From assembly GCA_007922225.1 (NCBI GenBank), contig ML679972.1:37704765-37768764 (forward strand): a DNA stretch of 64,000 nucleotides, given 5' to 3'. The first letter of the stretch is position 1; every line of letters begins with the position of its first letter. The DNA is from Emydura subglobosa. Lineage: Eukaryota > Chordata > Testudines > Chelidae. The position numbers and the translations under genes were made by a program. The notes under the pieces were generated by a model that saw only the letters and a program-made list of their open reading frames with translations, was not told the DNA's origin and did not search any database. Shown here one piece after another: positions 44,701 to 58,400 of this stretch.

Positions 44701-47700
44701 GGGGTGGCTGGGAGTCCCCGACAGCGACCTCAGCACAGAAGGGAAAGAGACAAACCCAGAGTTAGACACCCAACCAGCATGGACCCGCCTGGCAAAAGAA
44801 GGGCCTGGCCCGGCCTGGCCCAGCCCAGCCCTGCCCCGCCCCACCAGCGCCGAGACATGCAGCCAGCCGGTGGAGCTAAGGAACGTCCCTCCTGGACCGG
44901 CACTCTGGAGGCACCGGTCCTGTGCCGGGCACTCAGGAACACGGGAGCTTTCCGATCAGATCAGACCCGGGGCCCATTTACCCTGGTATCCTGCCTACTT
45001 CAGAGGAAAGGGTAAGACAGGCACTGACGGGCTGACCAGTGACTGTCGCACCCGCCGGAACGGCTGAGATCCGATAGGTCAGGCGACGATCCGGCAACCG
45101 TGGGGAGAGCCCCGTAGACTTTGGGCAAATCAGAGAACTGGAGAAGCCTGAATGCCCAGCCGGGCTATGGAGGGATCTGACCTGGGGGGAGGGCTGGTTG
45201 GGGGAAGCCCAGGGCTGGGATAGGTGGGGCCTGCAGGTCGGGAGTGAGGGGCACCAGCAGATTGGGGTGCAGGGGACTTACTGTTCTGCTCCTGCCCCAG
45301 CTGGCTCAGCTCCGTGGCCGGCTCTGGGGGCAGAGGAAGAAGCGTTAGCTCAAGCCCCCATTCGCCCCCGGGGCAGAGAGAGGCAGGGATGGTTTTGTTA
45401 AGGCCACCCCCAACCCACTCCCCTGCGTTACCCACCCCAGTAGGTGGAATGCCAGTCAGGGAAACTGAGACACAAAGCAGGGAAGAGATGTGCACAAGGT
45501 CACACGGGGAGCCTATGGCAGAGAATTCAAGAGTCCTGACCCCATGGTTTCCTATTCTAACCATTAGACCCCACTCCCCACCCAGAGCTGGGAGTAGAAC
45601 CCAGGAGTTCTGGCTCACAGCCCCCCCGTGCTCTAAGCCACTAGTCCCCACTCCCCTCCCAGAGCTGAGCCGTAGCTCTGAGAGGGGAGTGCGAACTAGT
45701 GGCTAGAGCAGGGGGGTCTGGGTTCTCTCCCTTGCTCTGTCACTTATTAGCTGCAAGACCATCCATGCCTCAGTTTCCCCATTGGAGGGGGGGAGGGGGC
45801 TCAGCGTTTGTGGCCCAATCAATCCTTGCCCTGTCGGCTGAGCCCATTGACAGGGGTGGGCCTGTTAGTGTCAGGTGGGAGGCGCCACCCCCCACCTCCC
45901 ACCCCCATGGCAGCTGGGCTGAGTCCCAGCCAACTCCTCTCTGTCTGTCGCGCACTGGCTCGGCCGGGGGCACTCACCAGACTGCCTGCGCCCCCGCCGG
46001 TGCTGAGCGCTGCCGCCCCGCTGGAGGACGGGGCAGCTTTTGTGGGCTCTCTCCGGGCTGCACATGAATTCGGGCGGCTCTGAAACGGGACGGGAAAGCC
46101 CGGATCGGAGAGGAATCCTGCCCCACCCCTGCCCGCAGCTTCTCTGGGGGGCCGGCACCATGACAGGCGAGCCGGGGCACGAGGGTCAGGATTCCCCCTG
46201 CCCAGCCCCTGAGCGCAGCGGGGTCCTCACAACCGCCCCCGGGGACCGAAACAGGCGCCCCGGCTCCGCTCAAAGAGGCGCTGGGCCCCCACAATGCAGG
46301 ATCAGCTTCCATCCCGCCCCCTTGGTACCTGACTGCCGCCTGCCGCGATGGTAGCCCCAGGCGTCCTCCATCCTCGGAGAGGGGGCCGGGGTCTTTCGAG
46401 GCTCCGGACTGTAGTGGATTTCCGGGGAGCCTGGTGCAGAGGAGGGGGTTGGATCGTCTAATGAAGAGCCCCCCCTCCCCTCGCACACGCAAACACTGTC
46501 GATGCTGCAGCTGCCAGCGACACTGGCTGCCCAACGCCGCCCCCTGCCCCCCAGCTCCTCTTCCTTCCATCCATGCCCACCACCGCCAGTCCTGCCACTC
46601 AGCAATGCCTCCAGCGGGGGTGGGGGGTCCAGGTGTCAGGACGCCTGGGTTCTGTCCCTGGCTCTGGGAAGGGAGTGGGGTCTAGTGGTTAGAGCGAGGG
46701 GGTGGCTGGGAGCCAGAACTCCTGGCTCCCATCTGCGGCTCTGGGTGGGCAGTGAGGTCTAGTGGTTAGAGTGAGGGGGGCGGGTAGGGGGCTAAGAGTC
46801 GCTCACTTACTTTGGAAGCTGTTCTCCAGTAGCACTTGCTTGGCCTGTAACCACAGGGAAAAGCTGTTACACACCAGGCGGCAGCACACAGCGCCTCCTG
46901 CGGGGCTCAGAGGGGAGTGCAGCCTCCAAGGCCCCGTCCCTCATTGGCCCCTGGCCCAGGCTGCGATCAAGGGCTGCGGGAGGCAGCTGGAGGTAAAGGC
47001 TCCGTTAGGAACAGGAGCGAGGCATGAGAACGGACCCCGAGCAGCCAGAAGGGTCCCCTCAGCTGCACCCTTCCCCTGCTCACCTTCTGAGGGATCGACG
47101 CTGGGTGGTTCTCGACAATCAGGCGCTCCAGGTAATGGATCCACAGCCGCTTCTCCTCCTGGTTCCTGGCCTGCACAGGGGACGGGGAAATAATGGCCAC
47201 AGCTGAGAGGCAGCTACCTCTGGGGTGGGGCGTGGGGGCTAGTTACACAGGGATCCCTCAGCCGGTGCTGAGATGCAGCCATCTCTGGGGTGGGATATGT
47301 GGACTGTTTATATAGGGACGCCTGGCCCAGCATGAAGATGCATAGAGAGTGAGGAAGGATCCAGCTCAAAAGTGCAGAACGGAAACCAAGTGCCAGGGGA
47401 CCTTTAAGAGCCACAACTTGGCAGGATCTTGGCTGCATCTCTCCGGCAAAAGGACAGCGCTCCCTAACCCAACCCTGAGTCAGTGGGGAGAGCCCCCCGC
47501 GCCCAACTCCCTGCCGCCCAACAGCGGGGTCAGCACAGACTCTGTGGACAGAGACCCTCCCTCCCCCCAACACAGCACCCCCCAGCGCCGCACGGGGGCC
47601 AGCACTCACTCGGAGGGGAGAGCGCCCCCTACTGATCCCCCCACTCCCTGCCTCAGTCCTTTCCCTGCAGGCCCTTGGGGGGGCGCTCTCATGCCCAGCC

Positions 47701-50700
47701 CCCTCCACCACCGGGGCGAGCTGGGGGCCTGTGCTCACCTGCACTACGTGCTGCTGCTTGGGGATGGTGAGGTCCGAGATCCGGAAGCTCAGCGGGTCCT
47801 TGGTGCTCTCCGTCAGCGCCAGGTTACAGCACTGGGGGGGGCAGGGGAGAGCATGGCATGACCCGTCCCCCTCTGGCTGCCGGCCCCTCACGGGGACCAG
47901 GGGAACTGCAGAGGACTGGGGCGGGTGCCCCTCAACGGGAGCGATGCGGGTACGGGGCACAGCAGGGGAAAGTCTGCAGAGGTTAGGGGGCCTGTCCCTC
48001 CAGTGGATTGTGGGGCCCCTCTCCCTGCCCCCCCCCCCATTGGCTGGGGCGCCCCTCCACCCCCGGTCCATCCCTCCCTCACCTGCCCCCAGCAGCGGAG
48101 AGAGCCCCACCCCAGCCCCTCGGAGAATAGCAGACCCCCTCCCCCGGGCCAGCCCCCTGGCATGAGGGTGCCCCTCTGCCCCACGGATACACAGCCCCCC
48201 CCCGCCCCCCCCAGCCGGGGCCCCCCCTTACGAAGATGTGGCTCTTGTAGGCGAAGGCCGGCCCGCGGCGCTTGGCGACCAGCAGCACCTTGCTGAAGAG
48301 GAAGAAGGCGCGTTCCCGCCGCACCCGCTGCACCCGGAACTGTCCCTCCAGCACCAGCTCCCCGAAGGCCCCCAGCTCCGGCCCCGTCCAGCCCACCAGC
48401 AGCCCCTGCAGCTCCTGGGGGGACACGGGCGCCGATCAGCCTCCGTGCCGGCCGGCCGGGGCCCGCAGGGGGGTAGGGGAGGGCCCTGCTGGGGACTGGC
48501 CGGGGGGCGATGGGACCCTGGCATGGGACGGATTGGGGGGGCAGCAGGGGGTCCAGCCAGGAGTATTGGGGAGACCAGCCAAGGGGGTGACCAGAGGAGG
48601 GAGAGAAGGTCCCATCGGGGGGCCTCACATGGAGTGGGGGGGAACAGCTGGGGGTCCGGCCAGCAGGGGCCCTGCAGGGAGGTTGGCCGGGAGGACAGGA
48701 CGGTAACTCCCTCCCCATCCGGCCCCCCCTCACCTGCAGCCGGGCGGCGTGCTCCTGCTTGCGCTTCATGTCGTTGATGTACCAGGCCACGGCTGTCATG
48801 GTGATGATGGCCTCCTCCACGGCCTCGTAACCCGCGCCGCTCCGCTCGCAGTGCCGGGCCAGCTCCTGGGGGTGGCAGGCAGACGGCCCCTCCAGCACCC
48901 ATCGGCCCTCTGCCGGCAGGGGCCGCGGCAGCCTGGGGGGCATGGGACGGAGCCTCCTGCCTGGGGCCCCGGGGGACGCCACGGAGAGTCTGAGCTGGTC
49001 TCTCGAGTCAAGGGCTATGTCCCTGGGGGGCAGTGCCCAGCACCTTTGGGGCCTCTCCCAGCAGGGGGCGCTGTGGGGAGTGGGGTAGGGGCGCGGGATG
49101 TGAGGCAGAGCTCCCAGCATCTCCCAGCAGGGGGCGCTGTGGGGAGCAGGGCAGGAGCACTCGATGTGGGGCAGAGCTCCCAGCCTCTCCCAGCAGGGGG
49201 CGCTGTGGGGAACAGGGCAGGCGTGCTGGCTGTGGGGCAGAGCTCCCAGCTGGGCAGTGCTGCGGTCTTTGCTCCGTGGATTTGTCCGTTCCACCCCCCA
49301 TCACTGCGCCGCTTCACGTGGCTGCCCGTTCCCAGAGCCCCACCTTTGCCTCTGCCCACCTGAATCTCCCCCGGCCCAGGGAGTGGGGCAGGGGGTGCGG
49401 GCCCGGCCCAGAGCTGGGGGGGCAGGACGGGCAGCCCATCAGCGGCCTCACCCACCTGCAGCAGGAGATGGTACTTGAGGATCCTCTGGACGGGCTTCAG
49501 CAGGTAGGTCTCCAGGGGCAGGGAGTGGGACAGCGTGGCCTGGCGCTCCCGGAAAAACTCCGCCAGCACCTGGTTCTCCATGCACTCCCGCAGCACCGAC
49601 ACTGAGCTGGGGGGAGACGGGCAGGCTAGCCGGGCACCGGACGGCGCTGAGCCAGGGCGGGCGCTGCCCCCCGTTGCACCAGACAAGGGGGTGGGGGTGC
49701 CTACCCAGCCCCAGTCTGGCTCGTATCACCCGCTCCGTTCCACAAGCAGGGCTGGGACACACGCTCAGGTCCCAGTGGCCCGGGCACCCTCCTCCCACAG
49801 CCCGGGCAGGGCAGGGGCTGGCTCAGGGGTGCCCACCCTGCTCCGATGCGCCGTCCCTCCCCCCCCCCGGGCAGAGCTGGGGGCACCGACTCACTTCGGG
49901 TAGTTCATGCAGTACAGGGTGTAGATATCGAATTCCTCGCTCTGCAAGAGAAGGCGGGAGGGGGCGTCAGGGGAGGGGACAGCGCTGGGGAGGGCAGGGA
50001 AGGGGTAGGGGCATGGACACAGTGGGGTCGGAGGCACCAGCCAGGGAGGAAGCCGAGGTGCAGGACGGGAGGAAGTACCGCAGCCCCTCTCCCAAATGAT
50101 ACACTGAAGCGCACACCCGGCGCTCAAATGCAGCTACCTCTGAGGTGGGGCGCGGGGGCTGTTCAGATACTCTCAGCCAGCACTGGGATGCGATTGTCTC
50201 TGGGGTGGGGCGTAGTGGGGCTGTTTATACAGGGAACCCTCACCCAGCAGTAAGATGCAACCATCTCTGAGGAGGGGCGCAGAGGCTGTTTACAGAGGAG
50301 CCCCTCACCCCTTGCTGAGATGCAGCTGCCTCTGGGGTGGGGCTGTTTATACAGAGACCCTCGCTCGGCTCCGAGATGCAGCCACCTCTAGGGTGTGGCG
50401 CTCCCAGCCTAGACTCCGCCCCTGTCTGGCCGTCCCCCTTTGCTTGGCTCTTTCAAAGCTTCTCCCCACCCCCCAACCCCCTTTGAAGTTTCCAGACACC
50501 AGATTGGCCCCCTCTGCTCCAGCTGGCCCCCCCACCTCTCAGGTCAGCCCCTCCCCCAGTCCTCATCCCTCCCCCCAGCATCCCTTGATAACCTGCCCCC
50601 CAACTCCTCCCCCGGCATCTCTCCCCCAGCATCCCCTTGGCGGAGACCAGTTTGCTTCTCCTTTCACTAGGCACATCCTCATTCACTCATTCCTGCCTCC

Positions 50701-52414
50701 TTCACCCATGCACCCCTCCATCCATCCAGCACCCCTCACCCACAACCCATNNNNNNNNNNACCCACAACCCATGCACCCCTCCATCCATCCAGCACCCCT
50801 CACCCACCAACCCGCATCCGCCCCCCTCCCTCCTTTAGCCACCATCCCCCACCTTTCTACCTCTCTGTTCCCACACCCTCCCTTCATTCTTTCCATCCCT
50901 CCTTCCCCCCTTAGTTCCCCCTAATCAGACCAGGCAGGGTTCCCACCCCTAGAGCAATGTAAGGGTGCTCTGCTCCAACCCCCCATGGTTGTGAGGGGCC
51001 TCTTTCTCCTTGCTAAGGGGTAGGGAGGGAAATCAGATGTCCCAGGATGAGCCTTTCTCTGTCCCACCCCCACATGGCATGATCCCACCTTCAGTTGGCT
51101 TCTGCACTCAAAGTTGAACAGAGCAGGAGTGAGCCTGTGCAGTACACACCTGGGTACCCTAGGGAGCGCGGGAGAGGTGGGAAGGGGCTGCAGCAGGTAC
51201 AGAAGGGCATTGGATGGGGGCAGGGAGTGGCAGGATGGGAGGACCCTTACCCGTTGCACGAAGCACTCGGCGATGGCGTGGGCGCTGCTGCTGTTCTCCA
51301 GCTCTTCCAGGAGCTCACTGCACAAAGGAGAGAAATGGAGCAGGGAGTGAAGACGCTGCTGTGTGAAACCCCCCCCACTCCCTGTTTAAAGGCTGTTTCT
51401 AAGGGGGAGGGGAAAATCTGTGTCATCAGGACACCTACACACACACATACACCCAGAAACTGCATCCTCAGACTCCAAATTTGCATATAGTTTGCATAAT
51501 TGGCCTGCAATATAAAGGTTGACACTGGCTGGATTTGAACCCAGGACCTTAAGGTACAAGACGCTGAGGTTAAGCCCCTGAGCCTGCCACTTTCCCTTCC
51601 TTTCACTGCAAGCAACGGGTGCAGGTTTCTGCTGCAAAGGCCCAGTTCCTGCCCGCCACCAGAGCTAAAGGTGAATCCCCACAAGCCACTTGCAGTATAG
51701 GGGCCATGACACACAGAGGTGCAGTACTGACTGCAGCCAGTAAAGTGGCCAGGCCAACGCTTTAAGGAGGGGGCGGTGAAATGACACGAGCTGTTACAAC
51801 GGCAGGTGGGTTCTCTGGATTCAGGTCTGAGCAGGGCCTCAAGGTGGCCGTGCCAGGGTCTCGCTGTCACTTCTCTAGGGTACCCCCCCTGGGGTTAGTG
51901 CAAACTGGGAGGGGAGAGCGCCCCCTAACAAGCCCTCCCACTCCTGGTAGCACAACATCCCCTAGTGCCACGCTGGGGATCATGACAGCAGCGGACACCA
52001 CGGCCCATGCCGGCTGCGGTGCCCACCCAGACGAACCGTTGCCAGCCCCACGTCCCAGGCCAACCTAGCACCCGCCATGGGCCAACGTCCGCTCCACCTC
52101 AGAGCTGGGTTCCCCTCTGCCCCATCCCCACTGTTAACCCTACACTTCCCCAGGGATCGTGGCAGCTCTGTCCCCCCCCAATTGATCAATGCCCCAAGAC
52201 TCCCCCACCTTCACACGGTCTTCCAGGAAACGCAGCCTGAGCTCCGGGAACTGGCCGGGCTGCAGAAGAGAAACCCAACCACAAACCAGAGCGGAAGGGG
52301 GGGGTTTCTTCATTGATTCACCCTGCCCCCCTTCCCCAAACACGGCTGTCTGGAGGGGGGAGGATTAAGCCCATCCCCCCCACCCTGTCCTTCCTGCTTT
52401 AAAACCTGACCCCT

Positions 52415-52458
<44 letters not shown>

Positions 52459-55400
52459 CTAAACCTGGCTGCCACTGACACCCTGGAGCTGAGGCAGGCC
52501 TGATTCCCAGCTCCCCCTGTGCTGTCATTCCCTGCCCAGAGCTGAGAGCAGAACCCAGGAGTCCTGCCTCCCAGATCCTGCCCCAACCACTGCACCCCAC
52601 TTCCCTTCCAGACCCAGCAACAACCTGGGAGTCCTGCCTCCCAGCCCCCCTGTTCTAACCACTAGACCCCACTCCTCCCCGAGCTGAACACAGAACCCAG
52701 GAGTCCTGGCTCCCAGCCCCCCTTCTAGCCACTAGACCCCACTCCCCTCCCAGAGCTAGGAACAGAACCCAGGAGACCCACCTCTCAGCCCCCCCTTTAA
52801 CCACTAGATGTCCCCCACTCCCCCCAGACTGCACACCACATTTGCACTCTGTAAAGCCTCTCCCCATTGAGAGGTGCCCTGGGTGGGTGCTGGCGTCAGG
52901 GTGGGGGAGAATCCCCCCCCTCCCATCACACTACTAAGTCCCGGCTCAGTGTGCAGCTCCTTCCCCGACAGGGTTAAGCGCCCTGGGCTTGGCTCTGCAG
53001 CAGCAGCCAGCCCACGCAGCCTCAACACTTAAACAGACGCAGATGGGAGTCCGTGCTCTTGACAGGAAACAACCCCGGCCCCCCCCCCTTTCCCCTCCCC
53101 CACCCTGAGAATATAGTGTGGGGGGGTGGCCCAGAGCCAGCCCTGGCTGCAACCGAAAGCTGCACGCAAGCTGCAGGCGAAGCGCTCACTCGGCCTGAGA
53201 CGCTTCGTTCGCTCCCCCAGCTACGAAACAGCTCGGGCGCTGCCCCAGGCCAGCAAAGCGCCAGGATCCCCAGGGAAACAGCCATGGGGTTTTTAGAGCG
53301 GGGGCTGGGAGGCAGGACACCTGGGTTCTATTCCCAGCTCTGGAAGGAGAGCGCTGTCTAATGGTTAGAGTGAGGGGGCTGGAAGCCAGGCCTGCTGGGT
53401 TCTGTTCCTGGCTCCCAGAGGGGAGTGGGACCTAGTGGTTACATCTCGCTGCAAACGAGGTTGGAGAGGTTCCTCTTTAACCCCATTGTTACAGCAAAGG
53501 GGAAACTGAGGCACGTCCGGCCGGATGGCTGAGGCCCCTGCATCTCAAAGGATACTGAAAAGCTGAGCAGGGGGCAGAGCTGAGATACAAGGGTCATTTG
53601 AAAGCAGAGAAAGGGTGGTGGGCAGCCCAGCCCCATGGGTGGTGGGGCACTAGAGTGAGTCACGAAACCTGGATTCCGTCCCTGCCTACTGCTCTCAGAC
53701 TGAAAATAAAGTGTATTTTTTGAACGGTGAGAGTAATTAACCATTGGAACAATCTACCAATGGTCACGGTGGATTCTCTCCCACTGACAATTTTTAAATC
53801 AAGACTGGAGGTTTTTCCAAAAGATCTGCTCTCTGAATTACTTGGGAGAAGTTCTCTGGCAGGTGCTATACAGGAGATCAGGCCAGATGATCACAACTGG
53901 CCCTTCTGGCTTTAGAATCTATGAACAAGCCACCTCCCTACTCTGGGACTCAGTTTCCCCTCCCCACCCTACGTCTGGGAACTCTAGGGCAGGGACTCTC
54001 TCTCGCTGTGTTGCACCTGGCACGATGGTGCCCTCAATGTTTCATTTCAACTTTATCGTTATGATCTATTTCAGTTTCATTTTTAGTTTGCGTTAAAATA
54101 TTAAATGTACTATATCCACACACATATCATTAAATATAAGATGAAATTTAACATTTTACCATCATCTAAAAGTCAAAACACAATGAATTGAAACATTAAC
54201 ATCGAAATGAAACATTTCTGCCATTTTTTAAAACAAAACCTTTCAACTTTTCCCCATTGAAAAGTCCCCACTGAAGGAGACAGTTTGCCACGAAAGGTTT
54301 CAATCTCAGCGAAACATTTTTCAACGGAAAATCGTTCCATTGAAAATTCTTCTACCAGGTAGCAGCCCGGTGCAGACTGCATCCCCCCACTGGAATCTGC
54401 AGGAGGGCTCCCTGCATAAAGGACGCGGCAGATCTCGTGCAATCACCTTTTTCATGAGCGTTTGCACGGCCACTGGGGACGTTTGTGAAAATCCTGAAAG
54501 TTTCGCCAATTATAAAACCTGGGAAATTCCCCTATGCAAAATGTAAAAACTTCGTGAACTTTGAGAGCATTGTTCAATTCAGAGCAAACAAACCAAACAG
54601 TTACATCACTCATTTCGCTCAAGATCCCCCTCAGGGAAAATGTTGACTTTGGGGGAAAAATCTTGGTTCAGGTAACTTATGGCCCCATTTTCTATGGACC
54701 AGCCTCTCTGATTGGACTATATCTCCCACAATGCACCATTTTCTCCCCACTTACTGAGGGGAGGTGGATGTCCCTGGCTATGCTGCATGCATCATGGGAG
54801 AGCTAGATCCAGAGGTTGCAGGTTCAATCCCCCATGGGGGTCACTGTTACAAGAGTTGCTGGGAACTCAGAAATCAACTCAATACCCCCAGCAAGTCTCT
54901 CTCCTACCATTCCTACCCTGACCAGCAGGTGCTAGGGGACTCACCTGTTGAACTCATAGATGTCTTCAATGTTGCAGAACAAGGCGCTCACTTGCTCGGG
55001 TCTGAGGGGCAGATGTCCGCAGTCTATGATACAGCCCAGATAATCCTACAAAACAGGAATGTGTCAGAGACTGGCCTTCCCAGAACGCCTCTCCTCCCGC
55101 AAAGCGCCTGGCAAACATCACCAGGCAACACTGAATGTGCAGGCATAATTTCATCTGTGGTGCAGACGCGGCTGCCTGTAGGGTGGGGTGTGGCAGCAGT
55201 TTATACAGGGATCACTTATCCCAGCACTGAGATGCAGCCAGCTCTGGGGTTGAGCCTGGCAGTGGATTATACAAGGATGCCTCACTCAGAACTGAGATAT
55301 GTCCACCTTTGGGGTGGGCCAGGGCAGTTGTTTATACAGGTACTCCTCCTCCAGCACTGAAATGCAGCCATCTCTGGGACAGCACCCAGCAGCTGCTGCA

Positions 55401-58400
55401 TAGTACACTACACAGGGACCACTCCCCCAGGGTTGAAACGCGACTGACCTGGGGTGGGGCAGGGCAGTTGCTTAACAGCCACACAGCAACATTGCTCGGA
55501 GATTACACGCCCAACAGTGAAATGCAGAAACCTCTGAAATGCAGCACAGCAGCTGTCTATACAGGAATCCCACACCCAGCACCAAAATGCAGCCGCCTTT
55601 ACAATGGGGCATGGCAGCTCTTTATACAGGTGTCCGTCACCTAGCACTGAAGTCCAACCTCCTGTGGGGTGGGTGTGGCAGCTGTTTATTCAAGGATCCC
55701 TCACCTACCACTGGGATGCAGCCACTTCTGGGGTGAAGCATGGCAACTGTTTATAGAGATCCCTCACCCATGAGACACTGCAGCAGCTCAGCCATGGACA
55801 GAGAGACTGTGGTGCATCATGGGAAATGGAGTCTAGCCAGGGAACAGGGCCCAGGGAGGAGAAGAAACACTGGACTACAACTCCCAGGGTGCAGCGCAAC
55901 AGCTCAGGCAGTCAGAGGGAATGGTGTGGATTGACAATGAATCCTCCTGACATTTCCAAATGGAAACTCTTGATCGTGCAACAGGATCTGAGACTTTTCA
56001 CTTTTCTTCCCGAAATCCAGTGTCAAAATATTGGAATTTCCCAGGGCTGGAAATGCCATTTTCCCATTGGCTCCACTCCCACCCCAGGAATCTCCTGAGT
56101 GCATCCCAGCTGGCAAGCGCAGGTGCTCCTCAGTCTCCCTCTGATGTGGAAGGTGGATAAATGTTGCTGGCGGCTGGATTCAAGGGACTTACAGAGCCGA
56201 CCCAGGTGCCATCGTCCACGTGGCTGCAACGGGGTGGAAAGAGCCAAACTGAAATCTGCACACAGCACGGACTAGGCTCCTTTCTTTCCTGAGGGCAACA
56301 CATTTTGTGGCAAGGGACTGGGACCCAGCACGCCTGGGTTGCATCTCAGCTCCAGGAGAGTGTAATGATCAGACAAGGAGTCAGGACTTCTGGGTTCTTT
56401 CCCAGCTCTAGGAGGAAGGGGCGGTCTAAGGATTACAATGGGGGAGGGGCCTGGGAGTCTGGACTCCTGGGTTCTTTCCCCAACTCCACAAGAAGGGTAT
56501 GAGTGGGGTCGGGGGGACACTAGGATGGTCAGGACTCCTGGGTTCCTTTGCCACCCAAACAACTGTGTGAGCCTAGGGGCAAATCACTTCTCCCCGCTCT
56601 GTGCCTCAGTTTCCCTGAGTGAAATAACGTTTCCTTCTGCTCCTGAGCATCATCATGCTGAATGTCAGGCTCCCGGCATCCGCCCACCCACCAAATGCTG
56701 TTAATAAACCTGGAAAGAGCTCTGCTGAGACAAGCTGTTAAATCATTCTCATTTCTGTGCCAGTGACCTTTCTCTCGCTTCCTGCCCGCTCTTACACTGC
56801 GCCTCCCAGAGCCAGAAAAATCCTCCAGTCCACGCGGAGATTCAGCGCTGGCCGTGGCCCAGCACAGTTCCAGCTGATTCACAACAGCCTTAGAATGTAG
56901 TGACCTACTCTGATCACAAACCACGCAACCAAGATTTCATGACTCCTGCTGGATTCTGTCCTGAGAGGAACCCAGGAAATGTCAGAAATGGAACGTTCTG
57001 AGCGATGGCTCCACTCACATTCCCCCCTCAAAAAATATCTCCTGGAGGGGGGGGGGAGGGGGAGACAGAGGGAACCCCAAACTTTTTGCTACAATAAAAA
57101 TAAAAAATAATCATACATTTTTTGGACAAACCGTTTCTTTGCCTCAAAATGCACTCGCTGAATTCGATTTGGGGAACCAAAGTAGGAATTTCTGGAATCA
57201 GTTTGACCCGAACCGAATTCTTTTCAAAATATTTTGGCACTGCCAGAGAACCAAAAAGTCAGTTATTCGCCCGGGTCTCTCAGCAACATCTCATTGCAAG
57301 CTCATTTTTAAGAACAAAAGAGGTCACCGATCCCGAAAGCTTCACCCGTTAAAAAAACCTGGGAAATTCCCCTGAGGAAAAAAAAACAAACCTCGCTAAA
57401 CTTGGAGAGAGACGTTAGATTCAAAGCAAATTGTCAAAACAACGAAATCCCTCAATACGGCTCAGCCAGCCTCCATTTATCAATGTTCCTTATCAACCTC
57501 AGCCATTTCTGTCACCGCCCCTTGTCCACATTCTGGTCAGAATCTTTTATTTCTAGTCCAGCTGAGATCAGGGCCCCATTATGCTCGATGGAGGAGAATC
57601 CTGTGGTACAGTTCGCTGCTCAAAAGACGTTCCAATCTTAGGCTAGACAGACTAAAGGTGGGAGAGAAGAAGGACTATTATCCCCATTCAGCAGATGGGG
57701 AAACTGAGGCACATAGCCTAAGGCCTTCCTTTTCAGAACCACCATAGAATCAAAGAAGATGAGGGTTGGAAGGGACCTCAGGAGGTATCTAATCCAAACT
57801 CCTGCTCAAAGCAGGACCAACCCCAACTAAATCATTCCAGCCAGGGCTTTGTCAAGCTGGGCCTTAAACACCTCTAAGGATGGAGATTCCAGCACCTCCC
57901 TAAGTAATCCATCCCAGTGCTTCACCAGCCTCCTAGTGAAAAACTTTCCTAATATCCAGCCTAGATCTCCCCCACTGCAGCTTGAGATCATTGCTCCTAG
58001 TTCTGTCATCTGCCACCACTGAGAACAGCCTAGCTCCATCCTCTTTGGAGCATCCTCCAGCTGTACCTGGAGTCGTGGGTGCTCAGCACCTCTAATTATT
58101 AGGCCTCAAGTGATTTGTTCAAAGTCACACAGGGAATTGAAGCCAGCTCTCCCAAGTTCCAGATCCCCTGCTCTAACCACTATCCACCACTCCCCTCAAC
58201 GAGCTGGGAATGTTATCCAGGAGTGCTGCTTCCCCTGCTCTAATCACTTGATTCCCTGCCCCTCCCAGACCTGGCAGTAGAACCCAAAAGTCCTAGCTCC
58301 CAGTCACCCTGCTCTAACCAATGTGCCTCACTCCCTTATCATAGAACCTCAGCCCAAGCCGACGGAGATCTGCACACTTCCACGACAGCTGGCTGAAGGG

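Noticed and set aside
49015..49686. Reading through PLEKHG2 exon 6 into the 66-bp repeats as coding
   Set aside because: A consensus-like donor ends exon 6 at 49456, and the next exon starts in the same phase with DH sequence; the read-through has no DH similarity.
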